Shown: positions 26,434 to 37,439, counted from the first letter of the stretch. The stretch: DNA of 64,000 nt from Tenacibaculum pacificus (GCF_027941775.1 NZ_CP115917.1:2727744-2791743), one strand, 5' to 3'. Notes: a model not told the origin generated them from the letters alone. Translations and numbers: made by a program.

Positions 26434-26464
26434 AAAAATCCCGAGTGAAAACTCAGGATTTTTT
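26434..26464. terminator. Terminator between M28 peptidase and DUF1573 gene
   Basis: Same sequence as the sdhB terminator with one change (ACTCAGGAT), leaving a mismatch in the stem; it serves the plus-strand peptidase and perhaps the convergent DUF1573 gene. Confidence 0.85.
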
Positions 26465-26473
26465 GTTTAAAAT

Positions 26474-26851
26474 TTACTTAGAAGCTAGTGTATTTTTAGC
26501 ACTTACATGCCCTTTAATTTTTATTCGTTTACTTTTTGCATTAGAAACAATAGTAAACATTTTAGAAAAACCTCCTATTCTATTGGTATCATAAGAAACT
26601 GCTATTTTACCTTTTTCACCAGGCATAATTGGGTTTTCTGGTTTCTTTGGAACGGCACATCCACAAGTAGATACCACTTGTTTAATAATTAAAGGAGCAT
26701 CACCAATATTTGTAAACTCAAATACACGATTTTTTTCTGATCCTTGTGTAATTTTTCCGTAATCAATAGACTCTGTTACAAACTTAAATTCTTGTGCATT
26801 TACAGATAATGCCATTAAAAAAACAGCCGATAATGTTAAAATTGTTTTCAT
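26474..26851 (-). CDS. Secreted DUF1573-family protein
   Basis: The 125-residue product has a signal peptide (MKTILTLSAVFLMALSVNAQ) and one DUF1573 domain, an immunoglobulin-like beta sandwich common in Bacteroidota. The typical FxFTNxGDAPLIIKxVxxxCGCxxP motif is present at about 44-70 with the CGC pair. Its molecular role is not known. It is a single gene with its own upstream region of about 190 bp. Confidence 0.9.
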   Translation of the reverse strand: MKTILTLSAVFLMALSVNAQEFKFVTESIDYGKITQGSEKNRVFEFTNIGDAPLIIKQVVSTCGCAVPKKPENPIMPGEKGKIAVSYDTNRIGGFSKMFTIVSNAKSKRIKIKGHVSAKNTLASK

Positions 26852-27044
26852 ATTATTGAAGTTTTAGTATTAATTTACGTCGAAAGTAATTTTTTTTATC
26901 CTTGATAAAAAAACAAAGTATATACATCAAAAAAAGAAGTATAAACTGCAATTAAAAAGCTAAAACAGTATTATGTACTTAACAAATAGCCTTTAGTACT
27001 TATTATTTTGTTGAATCAGCAAATTTTAGTTACTTACAAAAACT

Positions 27045-28016
27045 ATGATTAAACTAAATAAAAAAGATAGTGCTCAGGCATTAATTCACGTACTTTTTTG
27101 GCTACTTTTTACTTTTGTATCATTATTTGTATTTACACGCTATTATTGGACTGAAAACCCATTTTTATATTATTTTTTTATCCTTGTAGTTATCGTTTAT
27201 GCAAACAATCAAATACTGTTACCTTTTTTTGTAAAGAAGAAATGGTATGTATTATACAGCGTTATTTTTATGCTGATTTCATTTTTAGCAACACAATTGT
27301 ATTGCTATGTTTTTGCACGTTGCGGATGTTCAGTTATGAAATGTTTAAGTGATTATTTATGGCAAACTTTAACACCTTTATTGTTTTTTTCATTTATATG
27401 GATGTTATTTCGATATATAAATCAATCCGAAGAAGTAGCAAGAATTCAACAAGAAAAAACAGCTATGGAATTGAAATTTTTAAAATCGCAAATCAACCCA
27501 CACGTGCTATTCAATAATTTAAATACTATTTATGCATACGCTATTGAAAAACCCGAAAAAGCACCCGATTTAATTTTAAAATTATCAGACAATTTAAAGC
27601 ATGTTTTATATGAAAGTAATTCCGAAAAAGTAAGCTTAGCTAAAGAAATTCAGTTTTTAGATAATTATATAGTTTTCCATAAAATCAGAACAGAAGGACT
27701 CAAAGAAATAGAATATCAGACTTCAACAGATTCTGAAAATTATAAAATAGCACCACTATTGTTAATTACTATTATTGAAAATGCTTTTAAACATAGTACT
27801 ATTAATAGTGTTATATCAATAATAATTAAAGCAGATAAAAATAAATTAACCTGTATTTGTACGAATAATTATGATATCAAAAAGATAAAAAACACAAATA
27901 CTATCGGGCTAGAAAATTTAAAAAAGCGATTGAACTTATTGTATAAAAACAACTATGAATTATCTATTGATGCTACAGATATTTTTACAGTATCATTAAC
28001 GTTAAATTTAATCTAA
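27045..28016 (+). CDS. LytS-family sensor histidine kinase
   Basis: The 323-residue membrane kinase has four hydrophobic helices (about 10-125), a short coiled linker and a His_kinase domain. The phospho-acceptor His is in KSQINPHVLFNNLNTIY (about 147-163), and the ATP-binding part shows IIENAFKH and TIGLENLKKRL. It should phosphorylate the LytTR regulator encoded 6 bp downstream. The signal is unknown; no extracytoplasmic domain of size is visible. Confidence 0.92.
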   Translation: MIKLNKKDSAQALIHVLFWLLFTFVSLFVFTRYYWTENPFLYYFFILVVIVYANNQILLPFFVKKKWYVLYSVIFMLISFLATQLYCYVFARCGCSVMKCLSDYLWQTLTPLLFFSFIWMLFRYINQSEEVARIQQEKTAMELKFLKSQINPHVLFNNLNTIYAYAIEKPEKAPDLILKLSDNLKHVLYESNSEKVSLAKEIQFLDNYIVFHKIRTEGLKEIEYQTSTDSENYKIAPLLLITIIENAFKHSTINSVISIIIKADKNKLTCICTNNYDIKKIKNTNTIGLENLKKRLNLLYKNNYELSIDATDIFTVSLTLNLI

Positions 28017-28022
28017 AAAAGC

Positions 28023-28709
28023 ATGGATTGTATTATTATTGAAGATGAACTTCCTGCACAAAATATCATAAAAAATTACATTCGTAAAATTCCAGATTTA
28101 GAAGTAATTGCTACTTTTCAAACTGCTATGAAGGCTAATGAATTTTTTAAAAATAATACTGTTGATATCGTTTTTTTAGATATTAATTTACCCGATATTT
28201 CTGGATTAGATTTTATAAAAACAATTAAAAACCCACCAAAGATAATTATTACAACTGCTTATCCTGATTATGCTGTTTCAAGTTTTGAACTAGATACTAT
28301 TGTCGATTATTTAGTAAAACCTTTTTCTTTTGATAGATTTTTAAAAGCTGTTTCTAAAGTTGAAAAACAATTAAATTTATCCGAAGAAAAAAAGAAAGAA
28401 GCGCTCTTTTTAAATGTAGATAAAACAATTTATAAAATTTATATTGATGATATTTTGTACTTAGAATCGGACAGAAATTATGTAACTTTTTTTACTTCGG
28501 ATAAAAAATTAACCATAATTGATTCTTTAAAAAATTGGAAAGACACTTTAAATGATACTCAATTTATACAGATTCATAAATCGTATATTATAAATATCAA
28601 AAAAATGGTAAAATTCACAGGAACCAATCTTTTTATCGACTCTAAAAATTTACCGATTGGAAGAACCTATAAAAAAACACTATTGGCGCATTTAAAAACG
28701 AACCAATAG
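28023..28709 (+). CDS. LytTR-family response regulator
   Basis: This 228-residue regulator has an N-terminal receiver domain (about 1-120, phospho-acceptor Asp in IVFLDINLPDISG, conserved Lys in YLVKPFSF) and a C-terminal LytTR DNA-binding domain (about 130-226, IYLDDILYLESDRNYVTF-like and FIQIHKSYIINIKKM). Partner of the upstream kinase. Targets unknown. It converges with the damaged FAD-oxidoreductase gene. Confidence 0.94.
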   Translation: MDCIIIEDELPAQNIIKNYIRKIPDLEVIATFQTAMKANEFFKNNTVDIVFLDINLPDISGLDFIKTIKNPPKIIITTAYPDYAVSSFELDTIVDYLVKPFSFDRFLKAVSKVEKQLNLSEEKKKEALFLNVDKTIYKIYIDDILYLESDRNYVTFFTSDKKLTIIDSLKNWKDTLNDTQFIQIHKSYIINIKKMVKFTGTNLFIDSKNLPIGRTYKKTLLAHLKTNQ

Positions 28710-28724
28710 TATTTATCGATAATA

Positions 28725-29337
28725 TTAAACGGTTATTTTATCGTGTATTTTTGTTGGAGTATGATTATTCCAAATCGTTAATATATCAGTAGCTACACTT
28801 GCTCCACTACCAGCTGCTATTGCAAACTGACTACGCCAACCAGCTAAAGTTCCGCAAACATATAAACCTTCTTTTATTAAGTGATTAAAGTTACGAAGCT
28901 GTATTCTATCTTTCATCACATTTGCTCGCATATGTGGCTCTATATATTGTTCTAAACCTGCTATTTCAAACGGTTTTGCATAATTTAAAGCAACTACAAC
29001 CAACTTACTGTAATGTTCACCTTTATTGGTGATAACTTTATAGCCATTTTCATCATCTAAAACAGCAATTACTTTTTCATTTTCAAATTGTAATACTGAT
29101 GGATATTTCTTTTTTAACTGTGCTTTTCCTTCTTTTAAAATATCACTTCCTAATGTTGCTTCAGGTAAACCTAAAACATTATTAAATAAAGCATCTTGTA
29201 AATGAGAAGCTCTTTGATGCATTAAAATACCTATTTTTTTATCTTTGGCATACTCTTTTTACATGTGCCGATCCTAAAACCAAAGCACATTGCATCCCCG
29301 AAACTCCTCCTCCTATAATTAATACGTCAAAAATCAT
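28725..29337 (-). pseudogene. FAD-dependent NAD(P)/thioredoxin-reductase-like oxidoreductase, frameshifted
   Basis: A frame from ATG 29335-29337 gives the Rossmann-type FAD motif VLIIGGGVSGMQCAL, then ends at a stop after VCQR. Removing one base from the T5 run at 29256-29260 (A5 in the gene) restores HVKEYAKDKKIGILMHQRASHLQ and joins the downstream frame, giving 203 residues. The longest uninterrupted frame (28725-29222) starts at an internal Met and has no FAD motif. The C terminus has YVCGTLAGWRSQFAIAAGSG, the second FAD-binding segment. The start overlaps the marC stop by 1 bp (TAATG), suggesting coupling. Confidence 0.75.
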
Positions 29338-29918
29338 TAAGAAAATAATATTTTAATATTGGCAGCAAACAATTTAACCGCTATTGCTAATAAAATAACT
29401 CCAAATATTTTTTGAATAATTTTAATACCATTGGCACCAATAAATTTCTCAATTTTTACTGAAGTTTTTAAAACGATATATATCAATATTACGTTTAAAA
29501 AGATAGCTATTAATATATTTTCAAAATCATATTCTGTTTTGATAGATAATAAAGTTGTTAAACTTCCTGGACCAGCAATTAATGGAAAAGCAATAGGAAA
29601 TACTGATGCATTTAATGCCTCATCTTCATCATCTTTATAAAGTGTAATTCCTAAAATCATTTCTAAAGCGATAAAAAATAAAATAAAAGAACCAGCAACA
29701 GCAAACTCTTCTACTGCAACACCTAAAAACTTCAATAAATTTTCACCTAAAAATAAAAATACAACCATAATAACACCAGCTATTATTGATGCTTTTTCAG
29801 ACTGAATATGTCCTGCTTTTTTACGCAAATTAATAATGATTGGAATGTTACCAATAATATCAATAACAGCAAACAATACCATAAATGCCGTTATTATTTG
29901 TTTTAAATCAAAGTTCAT
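29337..29918 (-). CDS. MarC-family integral membrane protein
   Basis: The 193-residue protein has six hydrophobic helices and family features such as the early FAVIDIIGNIPIIINLRK stretch and FPIAFPLIAGPGSLTTLL in the middle. MarC-family proteins are inner-membrane proteins of unknown function, despite the historical antibiotic-resistance name. It is immediately upstream of the FAD oxidoreductase gene on the same strand. Confidence 0.92.
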   Translation of the reverse strand: MNFDLKQIITAFMVLFAVIDIIGNIPIIINLRKKAGHIQSEKASIIAGVIMVVFLFLGENLLKFLGVAVEEFAVAGSFILFFIALEMILGITLYKDDEDEALNASVFPIAFPLIAGPGSLTTLLSIKTEYDFENILIAIFLNVILIYIVLKTSVKIEKFIGANGIKIIQKIFGVILLAIAVKLFAANIKILFS

Positions 29919-29968
29919 TTATATTATTTTTTAAGTGACAAATTTATATATGTTAAATAACAAAAACC

Positions 29969-29976
29969 TATTTTTG
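29969..29976 (+). promoter_or_regulatory. -7 box before the DUF3109 gene
   Basis: TATTTTTG (TAnnTTTG); transcription would begin near 29982, leaving room for a start at 30011 or 30032. Confidence 0.5.
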
Positions 29977-30031
29977 CAGCCTAAATATACATTAAGTTTT
30001 TGTAAACGTAATGTTTTTAACTTTAGTATTT

Positions 30032-30604
30032 ATGTTCCAATTAGGAAAAACACTTGTGTCAGAAGATCTTTTTGATAAAGATTTTGTTTGTAATATAGCT
30101 GCCTGTAAAGGCGCTTGTTGTATTGATGGAGATGCTGGTGCGCCATTAGAAAAAGAAGAAACTAAAATTTTAGAAGATATCTACCCTAAAATTAAACCAT
30201 TTCTTCGCAAAGAAGGTATTGATGCTATTGAAAAACAAGGTACATGGGTTACTGGTGATTTTGGCGAGTTAGAAACTCCTTTAATTAACGGTGCTGACTG
30301 TGCGTATGTTATTTTTGATGATAAAAACACCGCTTTATGTGCCATTGAAGAAGCATATAATCAAGGAGTTGTTGATTGGAAAAAACCTGTTTCTTGTCAT
30401 TTATATCCTGTTCGAGTAAAAGAATATAGTGAGTTTTCGGCAGTAAATTATGATAAATGGGATATTTGTGATGATGCTTGTTCTTTAGGAAAAGAGTTAC
30501 AAGTACCTGTTTACAAATTCGTAAAACAAGCTTTGGTCAGAAAATTTGGTCAAAACTGGTATGACGAATTAGAAGAAATAGCCGAAAAAAGAAAAAAAGA
30601 GTAA
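30032..30604 (+). CDS. DUF3109 (YkgJ-like) cysteine-rich protein
   Basis: The family is defined by a cysteine cluster, here FVCNIAACKGACCIDGDAGAPL (Cys residues in CNxxxCxxxCC) near the N terminus, plus later Cys residues in CAYVIF, CAIEE, SCHLYPVR and WDICDDAC. They probably bind a metal or iron-sulfur cluster. The ATG at 30032 (MFQLGKTLVSE) fits relatives better than the upstream ATG at 30011, which adds only seven hydrophobic residues. Function unknown. Single gene with terminator at 30624-30644. Confidence 0.88.
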   Translation: MFQLGKTLVSEDLFDKDFVCNIAACKGACCIDGDAGAPLEKEETKILEDIYPKIKPFLRKEGIDAIEKQGTWVTGDFGELETPLINGADCAYVIFDDKNTALCAIEEAYNQGVVDWKKPVSCHLYPVRVKEYSEFSAVNYDKWDICDDACSLGKELQVPVYKFVKQALVRKFGQNWYDELEEIAEKRKKE

Positions 30605-30621
30605 TTATTTTTCAATAAAAA

Positions 30622-30646
30622 ATGACGCTGTTAAGCGTCGTTTTTG
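30622..30646 (+). terminator. Intrinsic terminator after the DUF3109 gene
   Basis: Stem GACGCT/AGCGTC with loop GTTA and a T-rich tail. Confidence 0.85.
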
Positions 30647-30704
30647 TTTTTTATAAATATAGTTTTGATATCTTTTTTAAACTGTATAAATGTTATCAAA
30701 AATA

Positions 30705-30734
30705 AAAAAGAGAAGCCTTTCGACTTCTCTTTAA
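30705..30734 (-). terminator. Intrinsic terminator after nrdA
   Basis: Stem AAAGAGAAG/CTTCTCTTT with a short loop; T run on the minus strand. Confidence 0.85.
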
Positions 30735-30763
30735 TATAATTTTTGACTTTTAATTTATTGGTT

Positions 30764-33163
30764 TTAAGAACCACACATTAAGCAATCATCATCAGGAGCT
30801 CCATTTTTAGAAGCATCTATCATTGCTTTATATTCTTCAGCACTCATTGGTTTATCTTCTTCAACAACGTCTACTTTCTTTTCAATATTTAAGGTAAACT
30901 GCTTGGCATTTACTGCCGATTTAGTACGTAAATAATACATTCCTGTTTTTAAACCAACTTTATGGGCATAAAAATGCATCGAAGTTAATTTAGCATAATC
31001 AGGATCTTTCATAAATAAATTTAACGATTGAGATTGATCGATAAAATATCCTCTATCACGAGCCATATCAATAATATCTTTCATACTCATTTCCCAAACC
31101 GTTCGATATAAATCTTTTAAATCTTGTGGAATAGTCGCAATATGTTGGATAGATCCGTTTGCACGCATAATATCTTCCTTCATTGAATTATCCCATAAAT
31201 TAAGCGCTACTAAGTCTTCTAATAAATGTTTGTTAACAACAATAAACTCACCAGATAATACTCTACGAGTATAAATATTAGAAGTATATGGTTCAAAAGC
31301 TTCGTTATTTCCTAAAATTTGAGAAGTAGATGCAGTAGGCATTGGTGCTACTAATAAAGAGTTACGAACACCATGTTCTACAACTTCTTTACGTAAACTT
31401 TCCCAATCCCAACGACCGCTTAAATCGGCTTCTGTTACGCCCCACATATCTTGTTGAAACTCTCCTTTAGACATTGGCGAACCTTTAAAAGTAGAATATG
31501 GTTCTTTAGCTTTTGCAATTTCCATTGATGAAGTTACCGATGCAAAATACAAAGTTTCAAAGATTTCTTTATTTAACTTTTTAGCTTCATCCGAAGTAAA
31601 AGGCATGCGTAACATAATGAAAGCATCAGCAAGTCCTTGAATACCTAATCCTACCGGACGATGACGCACATTAGAATTTTCTGCTTCAATAACAGGATAA
31701 TAATTTCTATCAATAACCGTATCTAAGTTTCTAATTACTTTTTTAGTTACTTTATATAATTCATCATGGTCAAAAAACTTTGTTCCGTTTTTATCTTCAG
31801 CAATAAACATTGGCATTGCTATAGATGCTAAATTACATACTGCTACCTCATCTTCGGCAGTATATTCCATAATTTCGGTACATAAGTTTGAAGAACGAAT
31901 AGTTCCTAAATTCTTTTGATTCGATTTACGGTTTGCAGCATCTTTGTATAACATGTACGGCGTACCTGTTTCAATTTGCGACTCTAAAATTTTCTCCCAT
32001 AATTCACGTGCTTTTATGGTTTTTCTACCTTTTCCAGCAGCTTCATACCCTGTATACAAACGGTTGAATTCTTCACCATAAGTATCAAATAAATTTGGGC
32101 ATTCTTGCGGACACATTAATGTCCAATCAGCATCTTGCTGTACACGTTCCATAAATAAATCAGAAATCCACATAGCGTAAAATAAATCACGTGCTCTCAT
32201 TTCTTCTTTACCATGATTTTTCTTTAAATCTAAAAAATCAAAAATATCAGCATGCCAAGGTTCTAAATACATGGCGAAAGAACCTTTACGTTTTCCTCCT
32301 CCTTGATCTACATAACGTGCCGTGTCGTTAAACACTTTTAACATCGGTACAATACCGTTCGATGTTCCGTTAGTTCCAGCAATATAACTTCCTGTAGCAC
32401 GGATATTATGTAAAGACAAACCAATACCACCAGCTGATTGCGAAATTTTTGCAGTTTGCTTTAAAGTATCGTAAATTCCTTCGATACTATCATCTTGCAT
32501 TTGTAATAAAAAACAAGAAGACATTTGTGGTTTAGGCGTTCCTGCATTAAATAATGTAGGCGTTGCATGGGTAAAATATTTTTTACTCATTAACTCATAA
32601 GTTGCTATTGCTTCATCAATATCATCTTTATGAATACCAATAGAAACACGCATTAACATGTGTTGCGGGCGCTCTGCAATAGTTCCATTTAATTTTAATA
32701 AATAAGAACGTTCTAAGGTTTTAAAACCAAAGTAATCATAATTAAAATCACGACTATAAATAATTGTAGAGTCTAATTTATCAGCATTTTTTTGGATGAT
32801 ATCATATACATCATCAGCTAATAAAGGTGCTTTTTTATCTGTACGAGGATTTACATATTGATATAAATCAGTCATCGTTTCAGAAAACGATTTTTTGGTA
32901 CTTTTATGTAAGTTAGATACTGCTATTCTTGCCGCTAATTTTGCATAATCAGGATGAGCAGTAGTCATTGTAGCAGCAACTTCTGCCGCTAAATTATCTA
33001 ATTCCGAAGAAGATACGCCATCATATAATCCTTCAATTACACGCATTGCTACTTTTACAGGATCTACAATTTCATTTAACCTATAACATTCTCTTCGAAC
33101 CCTTTCGGTAATTTTATCAAACATCACTGGCTCTTTACGACCATTTCTCTTTGTTACATACAT
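30764..33163 (-). CDS. nrdA: Class Ia ribonucleoside-diphosphate reductase, alpha subunit
   Basis: The 799-residue protein reduces ribonucleoside diphosphates to deoxyribonucleotides together with the NrdB radical subunit. An ATP-cone allosteric domain occupies the first 90 residues ([19 protein letters not shown]). Active-site markers include SSCFLLQ, the NLCTEI loop, SQSLNLF and the C-terminal redox pair in DDDCLMCGS. It is 117 bp downstream of nrdB on the same strand. Confidence 0.96.
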   Translation of the reverse strand: MYVTKRNGRKEPVMFDKITERVRRECYRLNEIVDPVKVAMRVIEGLYDGVSSSELDNLAAEVAATMTTAHPDYAKLAARIAVSNLHKSTKKSFSETMTDLYQYVNPRTDKKAPLLADDVYDIIQKNADKLDSTIIYSRDFNYDYFGFKTLERSYLLKLNGTIAERPQHMLMRVSIGIHKDDIDEAIATYELMSKKYFTHATPTLFNAGTPKPQMSSCFLLQMQDDSIEGIYDTLKQTAKISQSAGGIGLSLHNIRATGSYIAGTNGTSNGIVPMLKVFNDTARYVDQGGGKRKGSFAMYLEPWHADIFDFLDLKKNHGKEEMRARDLFYAMWISDLFMERVQQDADWTLMCPQECPNLFDTYGEEFNRLYTGYEAAGKGRKTIKARELWEKILESQIETGTPYMLYKDAANRKSNQKNLGTIRSSNLCTEIMEYTAEDEVAVCNLASIAMPMFIAEDKNGTKFFDHDELYKVTKKVIRNLDTVIDRNYYPVIEAENSNVRHRPVGLGIQGLADAFIMLRMPFTSDEAKKLNKEIFETLYFASVTSSMEIAKAKEPYSTFKGSPMSKGEFQQDMWGVTEADLSGRWDWESLRKEVVEHGVRNSLLVAPMPTASTSQILGNNEAFEPYTSNIYTRRVLSGEFIVVNKHLLEDLVALNLWDNSMKEDIMRANGSIQHIATIPQDLKDLYRTVWEMSMKDIIDMARDRGYFIDQSQSLNLFMKDPDYAKLTSMHFYAHKVGLKTGMYYLRTKSAVNAKQFTLNIEKKVDVVEEDKPMSAEEYKAMIDASKNGAPDDDCLMCGS

Positions 33164-33280
33164 ATTATTATTCGGTTTAATTTTATTGATAATATCACTA
33201 AAAAATAAAATTTAAAGTGAATTATCTATTTTTAAAAAAATTGAGAATTTAAAAAATTATAATAATAATAATTTTTTTAT

Positions 33281-34252
33281 TTAAAATTCAGCATCAAAGC
33301 TGATATCACCTGTACCTCCACCAGAAACACCTGCTTTTTGATATTCTGAAACTCTTTTTTCAAAGAAATTTGTTTTCCCTTCTAAAGAAATCATTTCCAT
33401 AAAATCAAATGGATTTGTAGAGTTATATTCTTTGTCACAACCAAACTCTAATAATAATCTGTCAGTTACGTACTCTAAATACTGTGTCATTAATTTAGCA
33501 TTCATACCAATTAAACTTACAGGTAACGATTCTGTGATAAATTCTCTTTCAATAGTAAGTGCATCTAAAATAATTTCACGAATACGTGATTTAGGCACTT
33601 TATTTACAATATGATGATTGTGTAAATGCACAGCAAAATCACAATGCATTCCTTCATCTCTTGAAATTAATTCATTCGAAAAAGCCAATCCAGGTAATAA
33701 ACCTCTTTTCTTTAACCAGAAAATTGAACAAAATGATCCTGAGAAGAAAATACCTTCAACAGCTGCAAAAGCAATTAAACGTTCTGCAAACGAATCTGAT
33801 TCAATCCATTTTAATGCCCAATCTGCTTTCTTTTTAATTGCTGGAAAAATTTCAATTGCTTTGAATAATTGATCTTTTTCAGCTTCATTTTTTACATAAC
33901 TATCTATTAATAATGAATATGTTTCTGAATGTACATTTTCCATCATTATTTGAAAACCATAGAAAAATTTTGCTTCAGAATATTGTACTTCATTTACAAA
34001 ATTTTCGGCTAAATTTTCATTTACAATTCCATCAGAAGCTGCAAAAAAAGCTAAAACATGTTTGATGAAATAACGTTCATCTTCGCTTAATTTAGTTTCC
34101 CAATCTATAATATCTACAGATAAATCTATTTCTTCGGCAGTCCAAAAACAAGCTTGTTGTTTTTTATACCAGTCCCATAAATCATCATGTTGAATTGGAA
34201 AAATTACAAATCTATCTTTATTTTCTTGTAAAATCGGTTCGATTGCAGCCAT
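33281..34252 (-). CDS. nrdB: Class Ia ribonucleoside-diphosphate reductase, beta subunit
   Basis: This 323-residue protein holds the diiron centre and tyrosyl radical. Ligand motifs include WTAEEIDLS, a DEGMH helix ([15 protein letters not shown]) and HSETYS ([15 protein letters not shown]). I place the start at the ATG at 34250-34252 ([15 protein letters not shown]), as in relatives. An in-frame ATG at 34310-34312 would add 20 residues ([10 protein letters not shown]...), unlike the family; that stretch contains a C6 run and may be 5' untranslated leader. It is followed by nrdA. Confidence 0.92.
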   Translation of the reverse strand: MAAIEPILQENKDRFVIFPIQHDDLWDWYKKQQACFWTAEEIDLSVDIIDWETKLSEDERYFIKHVLAFFAASDGIVNENLAENFVNEVQYSEAKFFYGFQIMMENVHSETYSLLIDSYVKNEAEKDQLFKAIEIFPAIKKKADWALKWIESDSFAERLIAFAAVEGIFFSGSFCSIFWLKKRGLLPGLAFSNELISRDEGMHCDFAVHLHNHHIVNKVPKSRIREIILDALTIEREFITESLPVSLIGMNAKLMTQYLEYVTDRLLLEFGCDKEYNSTNPFDFMEMISLEGKTNFFEKRVSEYQKAGVSGGGTGDISFDAEF

Positions 34253-34497
34253 TATTTTGTGTGCTAAATTATGTTTGTTATTTTGCGTTATTGGGGGGCA
34301 ACAAATATCCATAAATTTACTAAAATTAGAAAGCTTTACTTATTCACAAATCCCTTGAAGTTTTCAACAAACTGAAAAAAAGTATAAAACAAATTTATTT
34401 CTATAAAATATTAAAACACTCAAAAACAAGTGTTTAAAAATAAAAAACAAGCTTGAGTAGTGATTATCACAGAGTTCCATGTTTTGATTTTATTCAA

Positions 34498-34528
34498 AAA
34501 AAAAGTGATGTAAAAACATCACTTTTTA
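34498..34528 (-). terminator. Intrinsic terminator after the thioredoxin gene
   Basis: Stem AAAAGTGATG/CATCACTTTT with loop TAAAAA; T-rich on both sides, directly downstream of the minus-strand gene. Confidence 0.85.
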
Positions 34529-34543
34529 AACACATTTTAAAGC

Positions 34544-34903
34544 TTATTTCTCTACTTTTAAAACATCTTTTATAATTTCTTCTAACTGTTTTTTAGGTAA
34601 TGCACCATTAGCCCTTTGAGGCGCTTCTCCCATAGGACAAAATAACATTGAAGGAATGCTTCTAATGTCAAAAGCTGCAGCTAATTCTTGTTCTGCCTCT
34701 GTATCTATTTTATAGATATCTATTTTACCTTCATATTCATTACTTAATTCTTCTAAAATTGGTGCTAATGCTTTACAAGGACCACACCAATCTGCATAAA
34801 AATCAATTAATACAGGTTTATCTCCCTCAAACTTCCACTCTTTATTTTCTTCAAAATTAAACACTTTTTTTAAAAAAGTTTCTTTCGTTAAATTTTCTGT
34901 CAT
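34544..34903 (-). CDS. Thioredoxin
   Basis: The 119-residue cytoplasmic protein has the active site WCGPC (Cys40, Cys43) and the cis-proline segment SIPSMLFC. It keeps proteins reduced, and as a neighbour of nrdAB it could provide electrons for ribonucleotide reductase; that link is inferred. An additional Cys follows the cis-proline region. It lies about 230 bp upstream of nrdB on the same strand, with its own terminator between. Confidence 0.94.
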   Translation of the reverse strand: MTENLTKETFLKKVFNFEENKEWKFEGDKPVLIDFYADWCGPCKALAPILEELSNEYEGKIDIYKIDTEAEQELAAAFDIRSIPSMLFCPMGEAPQRANGALPKKQLEEIIKDVLKVEK

Positions 34904-35044
34904 CCTGTTTGTCTTAAATTACTACTTATTTTACTTGAAAATTTTCAAGTATAAAGATAGTCGTTTTTATTTTTGAAAAGTTACAAGAGCTATACTTTAG
35001 TGTTAAAGTCATATTAAAAAAGTGTTTTACCTATTTTTTTCGGC

Positions 35045-35052
35045 TAACTTTG
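35045..35052 (+). promoter_or_regulatory. -7 box before the S9A peptidase
   Basis: TAACTTTG (TAnnTTTG), 25 bp before the TTG start. Confidence 0.5.
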
Positions 35053-35077
35053 AAACAATTAACTAACTTTTATATCA

Positions 35078-37222
35078 TTGAAAAAACTTCTATTTTCAGT
35101 TCTTTGCGCAAGTACAATGATAATATCTTGTAAAAAAGAAAATCAACTTAAAAAAAATACGATTGTGAACTATCCAAAAACGACTAAAAAACCTATTGTA
35201 GATGATTATTTCGGAACAAAAATAACCGATAATTATCGTTGGTTAGAAGATGACAAAAGTTCAGAAACTGAAAATTGGGTAAAAGCCGAAAATGAAGTTA
35301 CTTTTAATTATTTAAGTAAAATTCCGTATCGTGAGCAATTAAAAGATAGGTTGTCAGAATTATGGAATTACGAAAAATTAGGAACGCCTTTTAAAGAAGG
35401 TGACTATACCTATTTTTATAAAAATGACGGATTACAAAATCAAGCTGTTTTATATAGAAAAAACTCCGAAGGAAAAGAAGAAATTTTCTTAAATCCAAAT
35501 ACTTTTTCTGAAGATGGAACAACCTCATTAGGTTCGGTAAGTTTTACTAAAGATGGAAGTATTGTTGCCTATTCAATTTCTGAAGGAGGAAGTGATTGGC
35601 GAAAAATTATTGTTTTAAATACCAAAACTAAAGAAATTATTGGTGATACTTTAATCGATGTAAAATTCTCTGGAATCGCTTGGAAAGGCAACGAAGGTTT
35701 TTACTATTCTAGCTACGATAAGCCTGAAGGAAGCGAATTATCAGCAAAAACAGACCAGCATAAATTATATTATCATGCTTTAAATACACCACAAAAAACT
35801 GATAAAGTTATTTTTGGAGCAACATCTGAAGAAAAAAACAGGTATGTAGGCGGTTATTTAACTGAAGATAACAAATATTTAATTATTTCTGCGGCTACTT
35901 CAACATCAGGAAATAAATTATTTTTAAAAGATTTAACAACTACAAACAGTAAGTTAGTTACAATTACAGATAATTACGATAACGATACGTATGTAATTGA
36001 CAGCCGTGGCGATAAATTATATTTAGTAACAAACTTAAATGCACCAAATAAAAAAATAGTAACGGTGGATGCTAAAAATCCGACACCAGAAAATTGGACA
36101 GATTTTATTGCAGAAACTGAAAACGTATTATCACCATCAACAGGAGCTGGATATTTTTTTACAGAATATATGGTTGATGCTGTTTCTAAAGTTTTACAAT
36201 ATGATTTTGATGGAAAATTAATCCGTGAAGTAACACTTCCAGGTGTTGGTTCTGCTGGTAGTTTTGGCGGAAAAACGAAAGCTAAAGAAATCTATTTTTC
36301 ATTTACAAACTACAATACACCAAGTTCATCTTATAAATTTAATCCTGAAGATGGAACGTATGTTTTATCTTGGAAACCTGAAATTTCTTTCAATGCTGAT
36401 GCTTACGAAAGTAAACAAGTATTTTATACATCAAAAGATGGAACAAAAGTTCCGATGATAATTACCTATAAAAAAGGATTAGAATTAAACGGAAAAAACC
36501 CAACTATTTTATATGGTTATGGCGGATTTAATGTCAGTTTAACACCTGCTTTTAGCATTGCAAACGCCGTTTGGATGGAACAAGGCGGAGTATATGCCGT
36601 TCCTAATTTACGTGGTGGTGGTGAATATGGTAAAAAATGGCACGATGCAGGAACGCAATTAAAAAAACAAAATGTGTTTGACGATTTTATCGCTGCTGCC
36701 GAATATTTAATCAATCAAAAATATACTTCTTCTGATTATTTGGCAATTCGTGGAGGTTCAAACGGTGGATTATTAGTTGGTGCAACAATGACACAGCGCC
36801 CCGATTTAATGAAAGTCGCTTTGCCTGCCGTTGGAGTTTTAGATATGTTACGTTATCACACGTTTACTGCGGGTGCAGGTTGGGCTTATGATTACGGAAC
36901 ATCTGCCGATAACAAAGAAATGTTCGATTATTTAAACGGATATTCTCCTGTGCACAACGTTCAAAAAGTGGCGTATCCTGCAACTATGGTAACCACTGGC
37001 GATCATGATGATCGTGTAGTTCCTGCGCATAGTTTTAAGTTTGCGGCTGAGTTACAAGACAAGCAACAAGGCGAAAACCCTGTATTAATTCGTATTGAAA
37101 CAAATGCTGGTCATGGTGCTGGAACTCCCGTTGCCAAAACTATCGAACAATATGCCGATATTTTCGGATTCACATTATATAACATGGGATTTGAAAAATT
37201 ACCTTATCAAGATAAAAAGTAA
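35078..37222 (+). CDS. Prolyl oligopeptidase (S9A), lipoprotein
   Basis: The 714-residue enzyme cleaves short peptides after proline. The N-terminal two-thirds is a seven-bladed beta propeller; the C-terminal third is the alpha/beta-hydrolase domain with nucleophile in GGSNGGL, acid in GDHDDRV and His in [10 protein letters not shown] lipoprotein signal ends at Cys20 (MIISC), suggesting extracytoplasmic location. Translation seems to begin at TTG (35078-35080): no ATG in this frame precedes the signal peptide. Confidence 0.94.
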   Translation: MKKLLFSVLCASTMIISCKKENQLKKNTIVNYPKTTKKPIVDDYFGTKITDNYRWLEDDKSSETENWVKAENEVTFNYLSKIPYREQLKDRLSELWNYEKLGTPFKEGDYTYFYKNDGLQNQAVLYRKNSEGKEEIFLNPNTFSEDGTTSLGSVSFTKDGSIVAYSISEGGSDWRKIIVLNTKTKEIIGDTLIDVKFSGIAWKGNEGFYYSSYDKPEGSELSAKTDQHKLYYHALNTPQKTDKVIFGATSEEKNRYVGGYLTEDNKYLIISAATSTSGNKLFLKDLTTTNSKLVTITDNYDNDTYVIDSRGDKLYLVTNLNAPNKKIVTVDAKNPTPENWTDFIAETENVLSPSTGAGYFFTEYMVDAVSKVLQYDFDGKLIREVTLPGVGSAGSFGGKTKAKEIYFSFTNYNTPSSSYKFNPEDGTYVLSWKPEISFNADAYESKQVFYTSKDGTKVPMIITYKKGLELNGKNPTILYGYGGFNVSLTPAFSIANAVWMEQGGVYAVPNLRGGGEYGKKWHDAGTQLKKQNVFDDFIAAAEYLINQKYTSSDYLAIRGGSNGGLLVGATMTQRPDLMKVALPAVGVLDMLRYHTFTAGAGWAYDYGTSADNKEMFDYLNGYSPVHNVQKVAYPATMVTTGDHDDRVVPAHSFKFAAELQDKQQGENPVLIRIETNAGHGAGTPVAKTIEQYADIFGFTLYNMGFEKLPYQDKK

Positions 37223-37240
37223 AACATCAATAAAAATCAT

Positions 37241-37271
37241 AAAAAACCGATGCGAAAGTATCGGTTTTTTT
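37241..37271 (+). terminator. Intrinsic terminator after the S9A peptidase
   Basis: Stem AAAACCGAT/ATCGGTTTT with loop GCGAAAGT and a T run. Confidence 0.9.
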
Positions 37272-37285
37272 ATGTTTATAATTTG

Positions 37286-37388
37286 GGCGTTACCACAAGG
37301 GTCGCGCTTTCCGCACTCGCTTTTTTTATTTTTTCAAAAGAAAAATAAAAAAGAGCTCAAACAATTGCTTCAATCGCTAACGCAAGAA
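37286..37388. repeat. Dispersed intergenic palindromic element, copy B
   Basis: The core at 37306-37375 is identical over 70 bp to copy A. Its left flank differs from copies A and C (GGGCGTTACC... rather than GAAGCAATT...), and its right flank has CGCTAACGC, so GCGTTA and TAACGC form a new outer inverted repeat. It lies between the peptidase terminator and the ABC ATPase gene. Confidence 0.8.
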
Positions 37389-37439
37389 GTATTTAACTTT
37401 TAAAAATAATTTCGATAACTTTATTAAAATTAGAAACTT

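Noticed and set aside
30011..30031. ATG at 30011 as the start of the DUF3109 gene
   Set aside because: It adds seven hydrophobic residues not typical of the family; ATG 30032 matches relatives.
37095..37403. 102-residue plus-strand frame across the S9A end, terminator and repeat copy B
   Set aside because: It overlaps the peptidase gene in another phase and then reads through a terminator and a non-coding repeat.
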